From assembly GCA_025331445.1 (NCBI GenBank), contig JAIWNE010000062.1, forward strand, positions 62,001 to 126,000: a stretch of 64,000 bases of DNA. The letters run 5' to 3'. The stretch comes from Blakeslea trispora. Taxonomy: Eukaryota; Mucoromycota; Mucoromycetes; Mucorales; Choanephoraceae. The notes beneath the pieces were generated by a model, which worked only from the letters and a program-made list of their open reading frames with translations, was not told the origin of the DNA and made no database searches. Of this stretch, positions 23,695-34,167 are shown one piece after another (the stretch's first letter is position 1; every line of letters begins with the position of its first letter). The translations under genes were made by a program, and so were the position numbers.

Positions 23695-24379
23695 TTATCG
23701 GTTGGACTTGGCAACACGTTCAAGTTCATCCTTCTTCTTGATGGCGTAAGAGTTGGCAGAACCCTTGGCAGCGTTGATCAATTCATCAGCGAGACATTCA
23801 GCAACGGTCTTGACGTTACGGAAAGCGGATTCTCTGGTACCAACAGTCAACAAAGAGATGGCTTGGTTGACACGACGGAGAGGAGAGACATCGACAGCTT
23901 GACGACGGACGGTACCTTGAGAACCGATACGGGTGGAGTCTTCACGGGGACCACAGTTGATGATGGCATCAACCAAGATTTGAAGAGGGTTGGCATCGGT
24001 CAACAAGTTGATGATCTCGAAAGCATGTTGAACAATACGAGCAGCCATGAGCTTCTTACCGTTGTTACGGCCAGTCATCATCAAGGCGTTGGTCAAACGT
24101 TCGACAATAGGACACTGTTGAAGAGAATTGACAATGTTATGGTTAGATTTCGTTTGATCTGTTTTATGCATGATCTCTTGTACTCACTTGAGCCTTACGG
24201 AAACGCTTGACAGCGAAACGACCGGCAGTGTGGGGCAAGTAGACTTGTTGACGGATTTGAATGTAATCTTGGAGAGAGATGTCCTTGACTTCAACGTCTT
24301 CGTAAGACCACTTGTTGAACAATCTACGGGTACCATCAGCAGTGGCGCTGACATCAGCGGGCAAACCTAAAGCGGGCAT
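23695..24379 (-). CDS. RPS5: 40S ribosomal protein S5 (uS7)
   Basis: Small-subunit protein of the head that lines the E site and contacts mRNA and 18S rRNA. Two coding exons (24188-24379 and 23695-24114) give 203 residues, the normal fungal length. It begins [12 protein letters not shown]. The uS7 signature lies in [20 protein letters not shown], followed by [34 protein letters not shown] and [19 protein letters not shown] segments, and the protein ends [10 protein letters not shown]. Codon use is strongly biased toward C-ending codons, unlike most neighbours, as expected for a highly expressed ribosomal gene. The single coding intron starts with GTGAGT. A further intron is likely in the 5' UTR (24386-24510). 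Confidence 0.97.
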
Positions 24380-24385
24380 GTTGTA

Positions 24386-24510
24386 CTGTTTGAAAAGAAG
24401 AGAGAGAGAGAGAAGATGGATTAGCCTAGCGTTTAAAGGACGAATGGATGGATCTGTTTTATGAAACATCCATCCATCTTGATGGATGCATATGGATGCA
24501 AGACTTTTAC
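24386..24510 (-). other. Probable 5' UTR intron of RPS5
   Basis: On the minus strand a CATTACAG|GTAAAAG donor and a TTCAAACAG|TACAAC acceptor bracket 125 nt, with the acceptor 6 nt before the RPS5 start codon. Leader introns are common in fungal ribosomal protein genes. Within it, a GGATGGATG-type sequence and its complement (about 24464-24500) could pair into a hairpin. The GA-rich run near 24401-24416 becomes the pyrimidine-rich stretch expected before an acceptor. Confidence 0.6.
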
Positions 24511-25626
24511 CTGTAATGTGAAAGAAGGGACAGTCTAACTCAAAATCATGCCTCCTTTTGTCAATCTGTCACGACCGCATATAGTCTACTTTCATGCTCA
24601 TCTCTTTCTCTCGGCTATCCCCTCAATATTTTTTTTTTCCAATCCAGTCAATTACGAGCGGGGATAATATATCTGAATTGTTTTGGCCGGCAATGGGCAA
24701 TACAATTGAAACTTAATAGCCAATGAGTATCACGATTACTATCGCTCATTTAAAGTCTCATACTTGATGCATGTCAAGTTTTTCTTTTTAAGAAAAGCCA
24801 ATCCTTACAAGCTTATTCAAACGTGAAATATTGTAAATAGGAATGAAAATGAGTCAGACATTCAAGCCAGAGAAGTAGAGCATTGTTTTTATCTCCCTTG
24901 TAATGAAAGTTATTTGTGTCTTCCGAGATTGCAAGAGCTAAGGCTCATCCGATTAATGCTCTTCTAGTTTTAAGGTTATGCCATGGGGGTGTGTGACATA
25001 TCAGTAATGGGTACTATTCAGGAACAGAACGATGAACCGATCCTATATTTACTTGAAAGTTTAGATAAACAGGAAGCGAAAGACAGAATTTTGGATAACA
25101 ACGTTTTTATTGAGCATTTTGAAATCTTCCAGACTCGTTTGGCAAATGAAGAACACTTTTCTGAATACAAGAATGGCACCTTGTAGCTTGAGCCTATGAT
25201 AACATTTTTTTTTTGCTCCTCATATAAGAAGACGATGTCAACTATCTGTACAGAGTTTCGATCTTTCTTTTCTCTCTCTCTCTCTCTCTCTCTTTCTGAC
25301 TTCATCCCTACTGATCAACAGAAACTTAGGTCGAAAACAATCGCGGATTGTAGACAGAGGTGGCAGACTGTATTGTCTGTACTGATTTTCTGTTGTTGCG
25401 CTGCAAAGGCAAGTTGGAAACCTAGATAATAGAATGATTTAGGAGAGAGTTTAGTATAATAGGAATCTTCATGCGTTTTATTTTTTTTCTCGGTAATTCA
25501 AATCTATTCTCCCCCACAGAGCCCAATCACGAGCGAATAAAGCAGCAATTTTCGAGAATCATCTGTAAACCTATACATATACTTTTTCTCTTTCATTTTT
25601 TTTTTCAAAGATAGACTCAGAAAAGT
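24511..25626. other. Divergent spacer between RPS5 and the BI-1 gene
   Basis: This holds the RPS5 promoter side and the upstream region of the Bax-inhibitor gene. A 67-codon plus-strand frame at 24983-25186 (MGVCDISVMGTIQEQ start) has a somewhat protein-like composition, but no recognisable domain or splice context. I leave it uncalled. A TC microsatellite is present at 25271-25293. No TATA box could be assigned with confidence. Confidence 0.45.
25271..25293. repeat. (TC)n microsatellite
   Basis: An uninterrupted run of about eleven TC units, flanked by further pyrimidine-rich sequence, lies roughly 330 bp upstream of the Bax-inhibitor-1 gene. Confidence 0.95.
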
Positions 25627-26485
25627 ATGTCAGGAAAACAACACTACTATGGAGGCTACAGTGGAGAAAATACGAGTAGCAATGAGAACACTTTGTCAAG
25701 GCCTGTTCAAAGGCATCTAGTTCATGTTTATTTAGCGCTGGCAGCTATGTGTGCTATAGCAACAGTTGGAACTCAAGTAGGCGACTATCTTGGACCAGGT
25801 AGTTCTGCATTAGGATCTGTAGGAGTTATCGGAAGTGCAACTACATTTCGCTTTACAACGCCAAACAGTACAAGCCGTTGGGCTTTGCTTGGAGTAAGTA
25901 AGATGTTAAACTCAAGTCTGTTCTTTTGCTAATATTAAAAAAAAAGGCCTATTCTATATTTAGTGGCATTGCACTTTCCAATTTCCTCTCCTTTTTTATG
26001 GATTGGGATCCTTCAGGAAATGTTATCTTTTTGGCTCTTTCTTCTGCTGTTCTTATTTTCTTGGGATTCTCTTTTAGTGCAGTGATGGCAAATCGCCGCA
26101 GCATGCTTTATATTGGCGGGTTTTCAAGCACAATTGTTAGTGTACTTTTATGGCTATCATTGGCCAATAGTTTTTTCTTGAGATCTACTTCTGTATACTC
26201 CTTTGAGTTATATGCTGGTCTACTTGCTTTTGCAGGATTCGGTAAGTACAAGTCAGCTTGTAACTGTTGACATACTTATCATGCTTAGTAATGTATGATA
26301 CCCAAATGATTGTTGAGCGAGCAAGTGCAGGATCAAGAGATATTCCTGGACACTCTATGGAATTGTTTATGGATCTCTGTTCTTTGTTTGTTAAGTTAGC
26401 ACAAATCCTCATGAAGAAGGAGATGGAGCGCGAGAATGAAAAGAAGAGAAAGAGAGGAACTAGTCGTCTAACAAGAGACTTTTGA
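25627..26485 (+). CDS. BXI1: Bax inhibitor 1 family membrane protein (TMBIM6-like)
   Basis: Multi-pass ER membrane protein of the BI-1/TMBIM family, which in other eukaryotes acts as a calcium leak channel and moderates the unfolded-protein and cell-death responses. Three exons (25627-25893, 25947-26241, 26289-26485) give 252 residues. After a hydrophilic N-terminus (about 30 residues) come several hydrophobic segments: VHVYLALAAMCAIATVG, ALSNFLSFF, VIFLALSSAVLIFLGFSF, MLYIGGFSSTIVSVLLWL and LYAGLLAFAGFVMY. The diagnostic C-terminal part YDTQMIVERA...HSMELFMDLCSLFVKLAQIL is clear, with the Asp residues of the proposed pH sensor region, and the protein ends in a lysine/arginine-rich tail (KKRKRGTSR). 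The first intron acceptor follows an A-rich tract, which is unusual, but the phase and the family alignment support it. Confidence 0.93.
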
Positions 26486-28371
26486 GTTAAATCTTTATTT
26501 GTCTATATGACAAATGATTTAATACCATAGTGTCAATATACATTCATTGTTGTTTGAATAATAATAATAAATTAGTACAATCTTTTAATGCGTCCTGAAA
26601 ATTAAAGACTATTGATGATTAGTGTTGCAACTGAATATCTATCATGAAACACCTGCTTTGCTTAATGGGATGCCTACCAAATCTGCAAAACTAAACTCAT
26701 TTCGTTCATTAAAATCAATATGGCTAGTGCCATAAAACCTGTCGTGGCCATGCGTGCGCATGTTCAAGTAAGCATAGCTTAAAAGCTGATCCTAATGCTA
26801 CATACCTGATACACAAAAGTAATGGCTCTTGGTTTATTTTGCTTGTTGGCATATTAAATACTAACTGGCTACACTCTACATTTATTAAGTACTGTTAGTC
26901 AAAAGAGGTAAGATGTCTTGTTTCGTTTCTTTTTACAATAGCTTACCCTGATAGCCAATCTTCCTTTTCTTTTTATGATAAAAACTGTCAACACAAAGAT
27001 AGTGAATACTACAGTACAGCATTAAATGCTTGACTCGTTTTAGATCCAAACACCTAATGAAAACTACTTGAACGTATGATTTTACTTGCAAACAAATCCG
27101 AATTTACTAGAATCATGTATCTGCATGCAAGCAAGTCGTTGCATAACCAGAACAAGTAGTATGCAATGTCATCCTGAGTATAAAACGAATTCGGCCTTCT
27201 TGCATCTCTATCCCTTTTTTACTTCTTTACTTTCCATATTAGAAAAAAGTCTTGCCAAAGATGGTTAATCGATCATTTGGTTTCTGTTTCTTTCATTTTA
27301 CAGCTACTTTTCTTTATTTTATTTTTTTGCAATGACTGGTCAAAACACAGATGAAAAAGGAAATGAATCTCGAGAATTAAAAGTTAAGGGAGAAAAAGAA
27401 TCAAGACGTTTTCAATGACAATTTAGCTCGACGTACTGTTTTTCCTTCTACTTTACTTGTTAATGTGAGTGCACACAATCTTGACTACATTCTGAGATAA
27501 CAGTTCTAGTTAATCAGTATAGCCATTCTTATGGCCAAAAATGGAAGCTATCATAAAGGCAACGAGACTGAGTTTAAGCATCTTAAAACATGTTATACAG
27601 CCTCGGTTAGGATACTAGATGTATCCAACAAAGAAAGCAAAACTAAATATCTTTCTTGAGTTACTAAAAGAGTATAGACAGCAAATGGCTAGTATGTACA
27701 CATTATTCCTAATCTCAAGCCAAGCAATTTATTAATGATCATGACGACTTTCAGGAACGATATGAGTTGTTTATGAGCATTGTACTGTAGATTCATATGC
27801 AACACTTGAAGCAGTAATCCTATTTTAATTGCGGATAAGCAACAGATGCTCGCATGGCTTCATATGCCCATAATTGCATTTATATTAATGTTGTATTACA
27901 TTCAAGATAAGCTGCTATTTATATGCTGTTGCATTTTTTTTTGTAAACAGAGCGTTGCCAAATTCTTTGTGTCGTCACGATTGAACTAGGGTCAAAAAGA
28001 ATACTCTATGAGAACACAAAGAAGTATGAACTTTGTTATGTTTATAATATTATCCCAACTCAAATACATGTCTAGTATGTTTCTCTAAGGGCAAGTTTGT
28101 CTTACTGTTGTGCTGCATTTGTGTAATTGCATAAATTAGTCTTTTAACGTTGTGATACTCCATAGATGGTATATATTTAAACTTCAATCAAATAAGTAGT
28201 ACTCTTGACTTTATGATTTATTATGAACTGAATGAGGTGTATACTGTTTGCATTGAATGAATTCAAGATAGTTTCTATAAAATTACTTCAAATGTCTATT
28301 TAATTTAATATTTTATAAAATAAAATCGGATATATAGGCATTTTTTAAGCTAGGCTGAATGAATTCCTAGC
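26486..28371. other. Intergenic region with one possible broken gene
   Basis: Between the BI-1 gene and the small wall-protein gene I see no intact coding sequence. The only structured part is around 27180-27470, where a TATA-like GTATAAAA is followed by short coding-like pieces (entered separately as a possible pseudogene). The rest is AT-rich and rich in stop codons. Confidence 0.45.
27332..27464 (+). pseudogene. Possible frameshifted exon of an unknown gene
   Basis: From an ATG the frame reads MTGQNTDEKGNESRELKVKG and stops at codon 29. In another frame the sequence continues NQDVFNDNLARRTVFPSTLL and runs directly into a GTGAGT donor. The two pieces join if one shift is allowed within the A-rich run near 27395. 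A GTATAAAA box lies about 155 bp upstream. This looks like the first exon of a decayed or mis-sequenced gene, but no following exon was found and I do not recognise the protein. Chance is a real alternative. Confidence 0.25.
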
Positions 28372-28977
28372 TTAGATGGCGACAGAACCAGCACCAACGA
28401 AGGGGAATTGACCGGAGTAAGCATAGTTATCAGTGCTTTCACCAGTAGGACCCATACGGATGGAGTATTGGCCAGAAGGATAATCGGGCAAGGGGTGGAA
28501 CTAAGATTGATAGGAAAAATAATGTTAAATTCTTTGTTCTCTTAAATATTAAAATATGTGTTGTTGGAACTTACGTTGGCGGAAGTGTAAGTACAAGGGA
28601 TCAAGTTACCGTTGGCAGTGAAGTTGGCGACGAAACTAAGAAAATTCGTTCGGTTAGCTTGCTATTTAAAGGGAGTTGTTTTTCATCTCTACTTACGAGA
28701 CAGTGTCGTTAACAGTGGTCAACAAGTGAACTTCACAGTACTTGGAAGCCAAGTCTTCGCTAGAGCTCCATTGAACAGTACCGGCTTCACCAGCGTTCCA
28801 GGTGGTGGAGGCCCAAGGTTGAATGAGCTAAAGAAGAAAAGAGAATTGCAATCAGTTGTTTGTTCTCCCAATTTTGTTCCTGACGACACAATGTTATGCA
28901 ATACATACAGTGATGGTGGCAGAGACAGTGCTAGCAGCAGTGGCAAGAGCGGCAACGGCAAGAGCTGAGAACTTCAT
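28372..28977 (-). CDS. Small secreted Kre9/Knh1-like cell-wall protein
   Basis: Four exons (28909-28977, 28697-28827, 28575-28635, 28372-28500) encode 129 residues. The first exon is a clean signal peptide (MKFSALAVAALATAASTVSA). The mature part begins TITLIQPWASTTWNAGEAG and continues TVQWSSSEDLASKYCEVHLL, then NLIPCTYTSANFHPLPDYPS, and ends YSIRMGP...NYAYSGQFPFVG. The Trp-x-Ala-Gly-Glu and Tyr-Ser-Ile-Arg/Tyr-Ser-Gly-x-Phe pattern is that of the Kre9/Knh1 N-terminal immunoglobulin-like domain found in fungal wall proteins. Two cysteines probably pair. There is no GPI-anchor signal or Ser/Thr-rich stalk, so it is inferred to be a soluble wall or extracellular protein. Strong codon bias and a TATA box 86 nt upstream of the ATG suggest high expression. 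The exact function is unknown. Confidence 0.85.
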
Positions 28978-29062
28978 TTTATATATTTGTTTAAAGGAAA
29001 GGAATTGAGATGTAATAAAGAAAATAAAAAGAAAATTGTCAAAAGACTCGTTAGTCGACTTG

Positions 29063-29070
29063 TATTTATA
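29063..29070 (-). promoter_or_regulatory. TATA box of the Kre9-like gene
   Basis: TATAAATA on the minus strand, 86 nt upstream of the start codon of the small secreted wall-protein gene, in the position typical of fungal TATA elements. Confidence 0.65.
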
Positions 29071-32000
29071 CTTTGTGTTTGATTATTTTTGACACTCCTA
29101 TATCAAACTGGCGGGTAAAATAATCGCTTCTCATAACCTTTTCCCCCACTCCCCCCCTCGTGTATTTTGTCGTTTGTACTTGATTTGATTCAATTCATCG
29201 CATTTTTTTTTTGCTACCAAATCTAGCTTCTTTTTTTATCCACTTGCTCATATCGCAAAGGCTTATATTTCTCAATATCTGGTTTGCTTTCCTCTTTTCT
29301 TTGCTATTCTAACTAGTTTTCCAATAAGAAATAACCAACTTGTACAACTCTTGTCTGGAGTTAGAAATAGCAGCTCGCGTTATAGATGGGTACACAAGAT
29401 TTTGACACTAAAAGAATCTCAGCAGTCATAGAACGTGATTGAAAATAAATAAAAGGGAATTGAGCTTGAGCCAACATTATTTATAAACTCGACAGAAAAC
29501 TTAAATTAGACAGAATATTTGCTTCACCATAGTAAAGGGGATAATTTTATCTTACGTTACACAACGTTCATCTTCTCAGTCTTTTGTTAATAAGCTGCAA
29601 TCCATCCATAAGCGAGCATAAATGTCAAAATAGTAAACACAGGAATGCTCTTGCTCTATCTTGTTTCTCTATTCCAAATTTGTAATTGACAGCCAACAGT
29701 AAAGTATGTTAGATTTCCAAGCAATACAAGCCCCTCTGGCTTCATGATTTCTCAGCATTATAGTAAATGCTGCTTGCTAGAACAAATCAAAGCAAAAGAA
29801 TCATTGAGGGACGATAGCAAGAGCATAACAATAGAATTCAACACGACTGCTCATATCAGAAGAAGCAAGGGCGAGCGTTATCAGAAGGATTTGTTTGTCT
29901 GTTTAGCAGAATACTATACAGCTACTGCAATTGTACGCATTTAAAAAGCTTGCAAAATTCGTGCATAAAATAGGAGCATTTCATCTTGATTTACCAAGAA
30001 AACCATTTTACAACGGCCATTCAATTAAACGCTTATCATATGATTGCATTGGATTAGGGTACATCCAAACAGCTGGTCTAAAAAGCTCAACTAGTAAAGC
30101 AACAACAAAAAATGCTTGTAATAGCTCTTAGAATAGCTGGAGATAGAAAAGGAGCGTATGGGTTACTGTAGTTTCTTATGATTAAACATGTACTCTCTCT
30201 TGTTGACCTGGATCAAGTTTTCTAGTAATCGATCATTCTCGATGCTATGTAATATTAAATGCTGCTTTATGCTTTAATTACAACCTTGCTTTAAACATTG
30301 TACTTATGTAGCTATAGTAAAGTTCTATTTTATTTCAGTGATTGATTACTCGGATTTACAAAAGGTATAGTGTTTTGCTTTTGGCTTGAGAATTCACAGT
30401 AGGTTTGTTGTGTCAAGGCTACTCCGTCAAGGACAAGCAATATATTTAGGCATGTGCTACTAACAAGTCTCAAAACCACTGTCGCTTATTGAATTTTCCT
30501 GATAGTGACACTGTATTTAAAGATTTCAAAAAAAAAAATTAGTGATCGGACATTACTCCTAAATCAAGCCAACGGAAGCGGTTTTAATTTAATTAATCGA
30601 ACAAGTGAGCTGTCTTTTTTCTTTTTTTTTTGCTTACGGTTCCGTAGTCCTCCCGAAAATATTATCGGTTACAGAATAAACACACCATCAGAGAGGCATT
30701 GAGCTAATTTAGCAGGGAGTCTCTGCTATCAATCGATATCTATGCTGAAATAGTGATAGGCGTCAAATCAGAAGCAGCAATTATCACCACATGGTTTTTT
30801 TTTTCAAATGTGTTACAATTCACAAATAGGCATCATCAAGTAATTGTAAGGAATCAAAAAAGAAAAGGAAGCCTAAGAAAACAGAACGATGGAGACTTGC
30901 AAACTCAAACTGAGTTTTGGCCCAAGATGCGGTAAAAAGTCCTAGAGCACAGACTTTAACAGAGATGAATAAACATAAAAGGCCTCTTTTCAACCTAGTA
31001 CGGTTGGCTTTGAATTTTTTTTTTGGAATTCAATACTCGTGCTGTTGACCTCGATTAATTAACCAACTCGCTCAATCCAGTCTGTTTCTCTTTTATTTTG
31101 CCTTTGCATTAGATTGCTTATAACATCAATATATCGATATATTATCGAAGTCATGTGAAGAACATAATAGAATTTTGCCCAACGAAGGAATACTAATTCG
31201 CTTTATCATTTAAATGGGTTTCTCGAGTATAAATGCGAGTGTTGACAAAACTAGAAATATGTTCTTGAGCGTGCTTGGTGATACGATCTTGTAAAGTTTC
31301 CATTTATGGGATTCTATGTTTGTTGAGCTTGTTCTTATCGACCAAACAGAATTTCTTGATTCAGGGGAAGAAAAATACAAGTTCATATATTCATATCTCC
31401 AATGTTCAATCAATTTTTCGACACCAGTTGGTTAGTGTATAAGCAGCAATACATGAATTTGGGTATCTGGCATATCGAGAGAACTACTTGAAAAACACAA
31501 GCAATAGTCTCTCTTGGCTCTGACTTTTCGGGGATTTCCTTATTCTTTCAAATTTTACATAAACATGTTACCTAACAATCATACCAAGTGTTTAAGTGTT
31601 GACGCTCACAATCGCATACGTTAAGGACTGTAGCTATAACAACTTCAATGCCTTCCACTTGCTAACGCTATTTCATTGTCTGAAACTAATGTAATCTACA
31701 GTTTAGGGTAAGCTTGATTCGCCAACATATAAGCAATTACTAAGAAAGCTGCTTGTTGTTTTGATTGCTTGCTCATTTATATTCCATTTCGGCAACTTCC
31801 TTTGTTGTTTTGTTTATGATCACAAAAGTACAATCTGCTTAAGAGTAAACCGTCTGTCATTTTCGCCAAAATGATAAGCTGCTATCTCTCTAGTTTGAGA
31901 GATGTCAGGTTCATCGCTGAACTGTTCTAGCCCAAGAAAAACAGTAACATATTTTCACTCATTAATTTGTTTAGAGCAATTCTAAATGATAAAAGTAGCC

Positions 32001-32250
32001 AAACAAACAGATAATTAATATGGCTTAGTCTCATATTATTGACTGCCATACTTGTTGTCTGTAGACATTTCGCTAAGGAGAGAACTATAATTTCTACCGC
32101 TTCAATCAGACATTTAGATGTATGCATAGATTTATTGGGATTTGCCTCAAAGAGATTAAAACTCAGCTTCTACTGTTTAAGCGTACATCTCTTTTTTTGT
32201 AGAAGAAAAAGTGACTTTAAAATATCCATATCTGAACTACAACACTTGCC
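29071..32250. other. Three-kilobase spacer, no gene supported
   Basis: AT-rich DNA with only short frames. Two adjacent plus-strand frames of 66 codons (29744-29944 and 29931-30131) and a minus-strand 36-codon frame (31193-31303, METLQDRITKHAQEH...) have somewhat coding-like composition, but no domain, splice context or partner exon. No RNA gene was recognised. The right end must contain the promoter of the RED-like gene. Confidence 0.45.
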
Positions 32251-34004
32251 ATGAGCGAAGGGTAACCAAGTTGCTTGCAAAACAGTTTTAGAGCCATAAT
32301 CATATCTTAATTGTTCTATAGTTTAAGTCAAGAAGACTTCAGACGTCTATTAGCCACACCTAGACATACCAATACCGAAGATCAGCCCAAGTTCAAGGCA
32401 CCTGCACCAAAGACACTGCGTGGAGGTGCTATCTTTGCAAAACCTCGAGCACTTCATAAGAAAAAGTAACAAAATAAAATAAAAAAGAAGCAAAACTTGC
32501 CTTTCAGACTGATCTGCCGTATAGTGTATTCAAGAAACCAGCCAAAAAGGAAAGCGAGGAACCAAAGGAAGATCAAGAAGATTCGAAAGACACAAATCTG
32601 TACAGAGATCGAGCAGCAGAGAGACGTCAACAAGAACTAGAAATTGAGGATGGATCAGTCGAGGAAGAGATCGATCCCAAGCAAGCTTATGAGCAGTCTA
32701 AATCTCTTGGTGGTGATATCGAACGCACTCATCTTGTGAAAGGTCTTGATTATGCATTATTGAACAAAGTCAGAAATCAGATGGAAGGGAAGGACATGGA
32801 GCCAGAAGATCAGCAAGAGAATCAGCAACACGAACCAAATGATCAAGAAGAAGACGACTCAATGGATGATGTTGACGAAGCACTCGATCGTTTTGAGCGT
32901 GGTGAAACTATCGAAACCGAACAACAAACAGCTGCTTTTGAGGAAAAGAAACCTGTTTTCCGCTCCTTAATGGCAAAAAATATATATGAACAGATCGAAC
33001 AACAAGACCAGTTGCATAAGGCAGAACTCTTTGAGCCTGGACGTATGACTTTTATGTTTGAATTAGCTGATGAAGTAGGCCATTACTCGGATGCATTTGC
33101 CATTCCTACAGCAGCAATTCGTAGTAAAGCTGATATGGTAGCCAAGTCTGGTCTATCCGAAGAAAATCTAGCAGAAGCCAAGATGGTAATGACAAAAATT
33201 GCGCAAGTCCTTCAAAATCGCCGTCATCAAAACAACACTTTAGGACAACTACAACAAAAGCCGGATATACAGAAAACTATGACAAGCGAGCCAGTTGCTA
33301 TGAGCGAGGATGCCTTTATGGGAGATATCTTTGCAGATGCAGGTCGTGATTATTGCTTGGACGAAGAAAATGCTAAGGCAACAGAGACAACAAAGGAAGG
33401 CAACCAGAACAACTATTTTCAGGGACTTGTCGAAGATGATGAGATGCAGGATGCCACTGCTATCGAACAACAAAACAATAACGAAGATGAAGTAAACGCT
33501 CTACTATCCAAAGCGAGAGGACAATCACCGACTGATGTGGGAGAGCCAAACAAAAAGCGAAAGCTAAATAAAGTTCAGCTAGACGACGATGCAGCTGATA
33601 TCGATATGTTTGGCCTTAGTTCGTCTGCTCTGCCAACATCGTTTGACGAACGCCAAACAGCCTATGAATCAGGCGATGATGACGATTATGGTCATGAAAG
33701 CAAAGACAACGATGAAGGCAAAGACAAAGTACCTCAAATGATGGATCAAGGCACAAATCGCAACAAGAAAGCTCAACTAACCCGTTGGGATTTCGATACA
33801 GAAGAAGAATGGCAAAAGTACAAAGATACCATTGAGATTCATCCCAAGAGTGCTTTCCAATTCGGCGTCAAATTAAGCGATGGCCGAAGAAAGAACCGAG
33901 AAAAGCGTAAAGACATGAGCGAACAGCAAAGATTAAATAGAGAATATCAACAAGTCAAAAACATCATGTCAAAGAAGTACGGAACTTCTTTCAATAACAA
34001 CTAA
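32251..34004 (+). CDS. RED/IK-like spliceosomal protein
   Basis: Homologue of human IK (RED), a spliceosome B-complex component that associates with SMU1. Three exons (32251-32261, 32322-32465, 32525-34004) give 544 residues. The 11-nt first exon encodes only MSE plus two bases. The N-terminal RED domain is recognisable from LSQEDFRRLLATP through LYRDRAAERRQQELE, then QSKSLGGDIERTHLVKGLDYALLNKVR, which is nearly diagnostic. The middle is a long acidic, Gln-rich low-complexity region. The C-terminus matches the RED C-terminal domain (LTRWDFDTEEEWQKYKDTIEIHPKSAFQFGVKLSDGRR), ending with a basic segment. The protein has basic nuclear-localisation-like clusters (KKRKLNK, KNREKRKD). The second intron's acceptor (TATAG at 32521-32524) was selected because it alone keeps the frame; a CTGAT branch-like site precedes it. 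It converges on the DYRK kinase gene, with 163 nt between stops. Confidence 0.92.
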
Positions 34005-34167
34005 TTACATATGCTTTTATATAAATAGTTCATAGGCCTTATGCATGTTTATACAGACTGAAAAAAAAGTTAATTTTTGTTTTTTGAGGGGCTTATAAAG
34101 TAAGATTGAGTAGAAAGCAATAGGATGCTATTTACAAAGAGCGGATAAGTGAAGTATCCTTTTTTTT

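Noticed and set aside
24983..25186. 67-codon plus-strand frame starting MGVCDISVMG
   Set aside because: Composition is mildly protein-like, but there is no domain, no partner exon and no clear promoter. Chance frames of this size are common in this AT-rich DNA.
29744..30131. Two adjacent 66-codon plus-strand frames
   Set aside because: They overlap slightly in different frames and could be one frameshifted gene, but neither piece shows a recognisable domain and no splice signal joins them sensibly.
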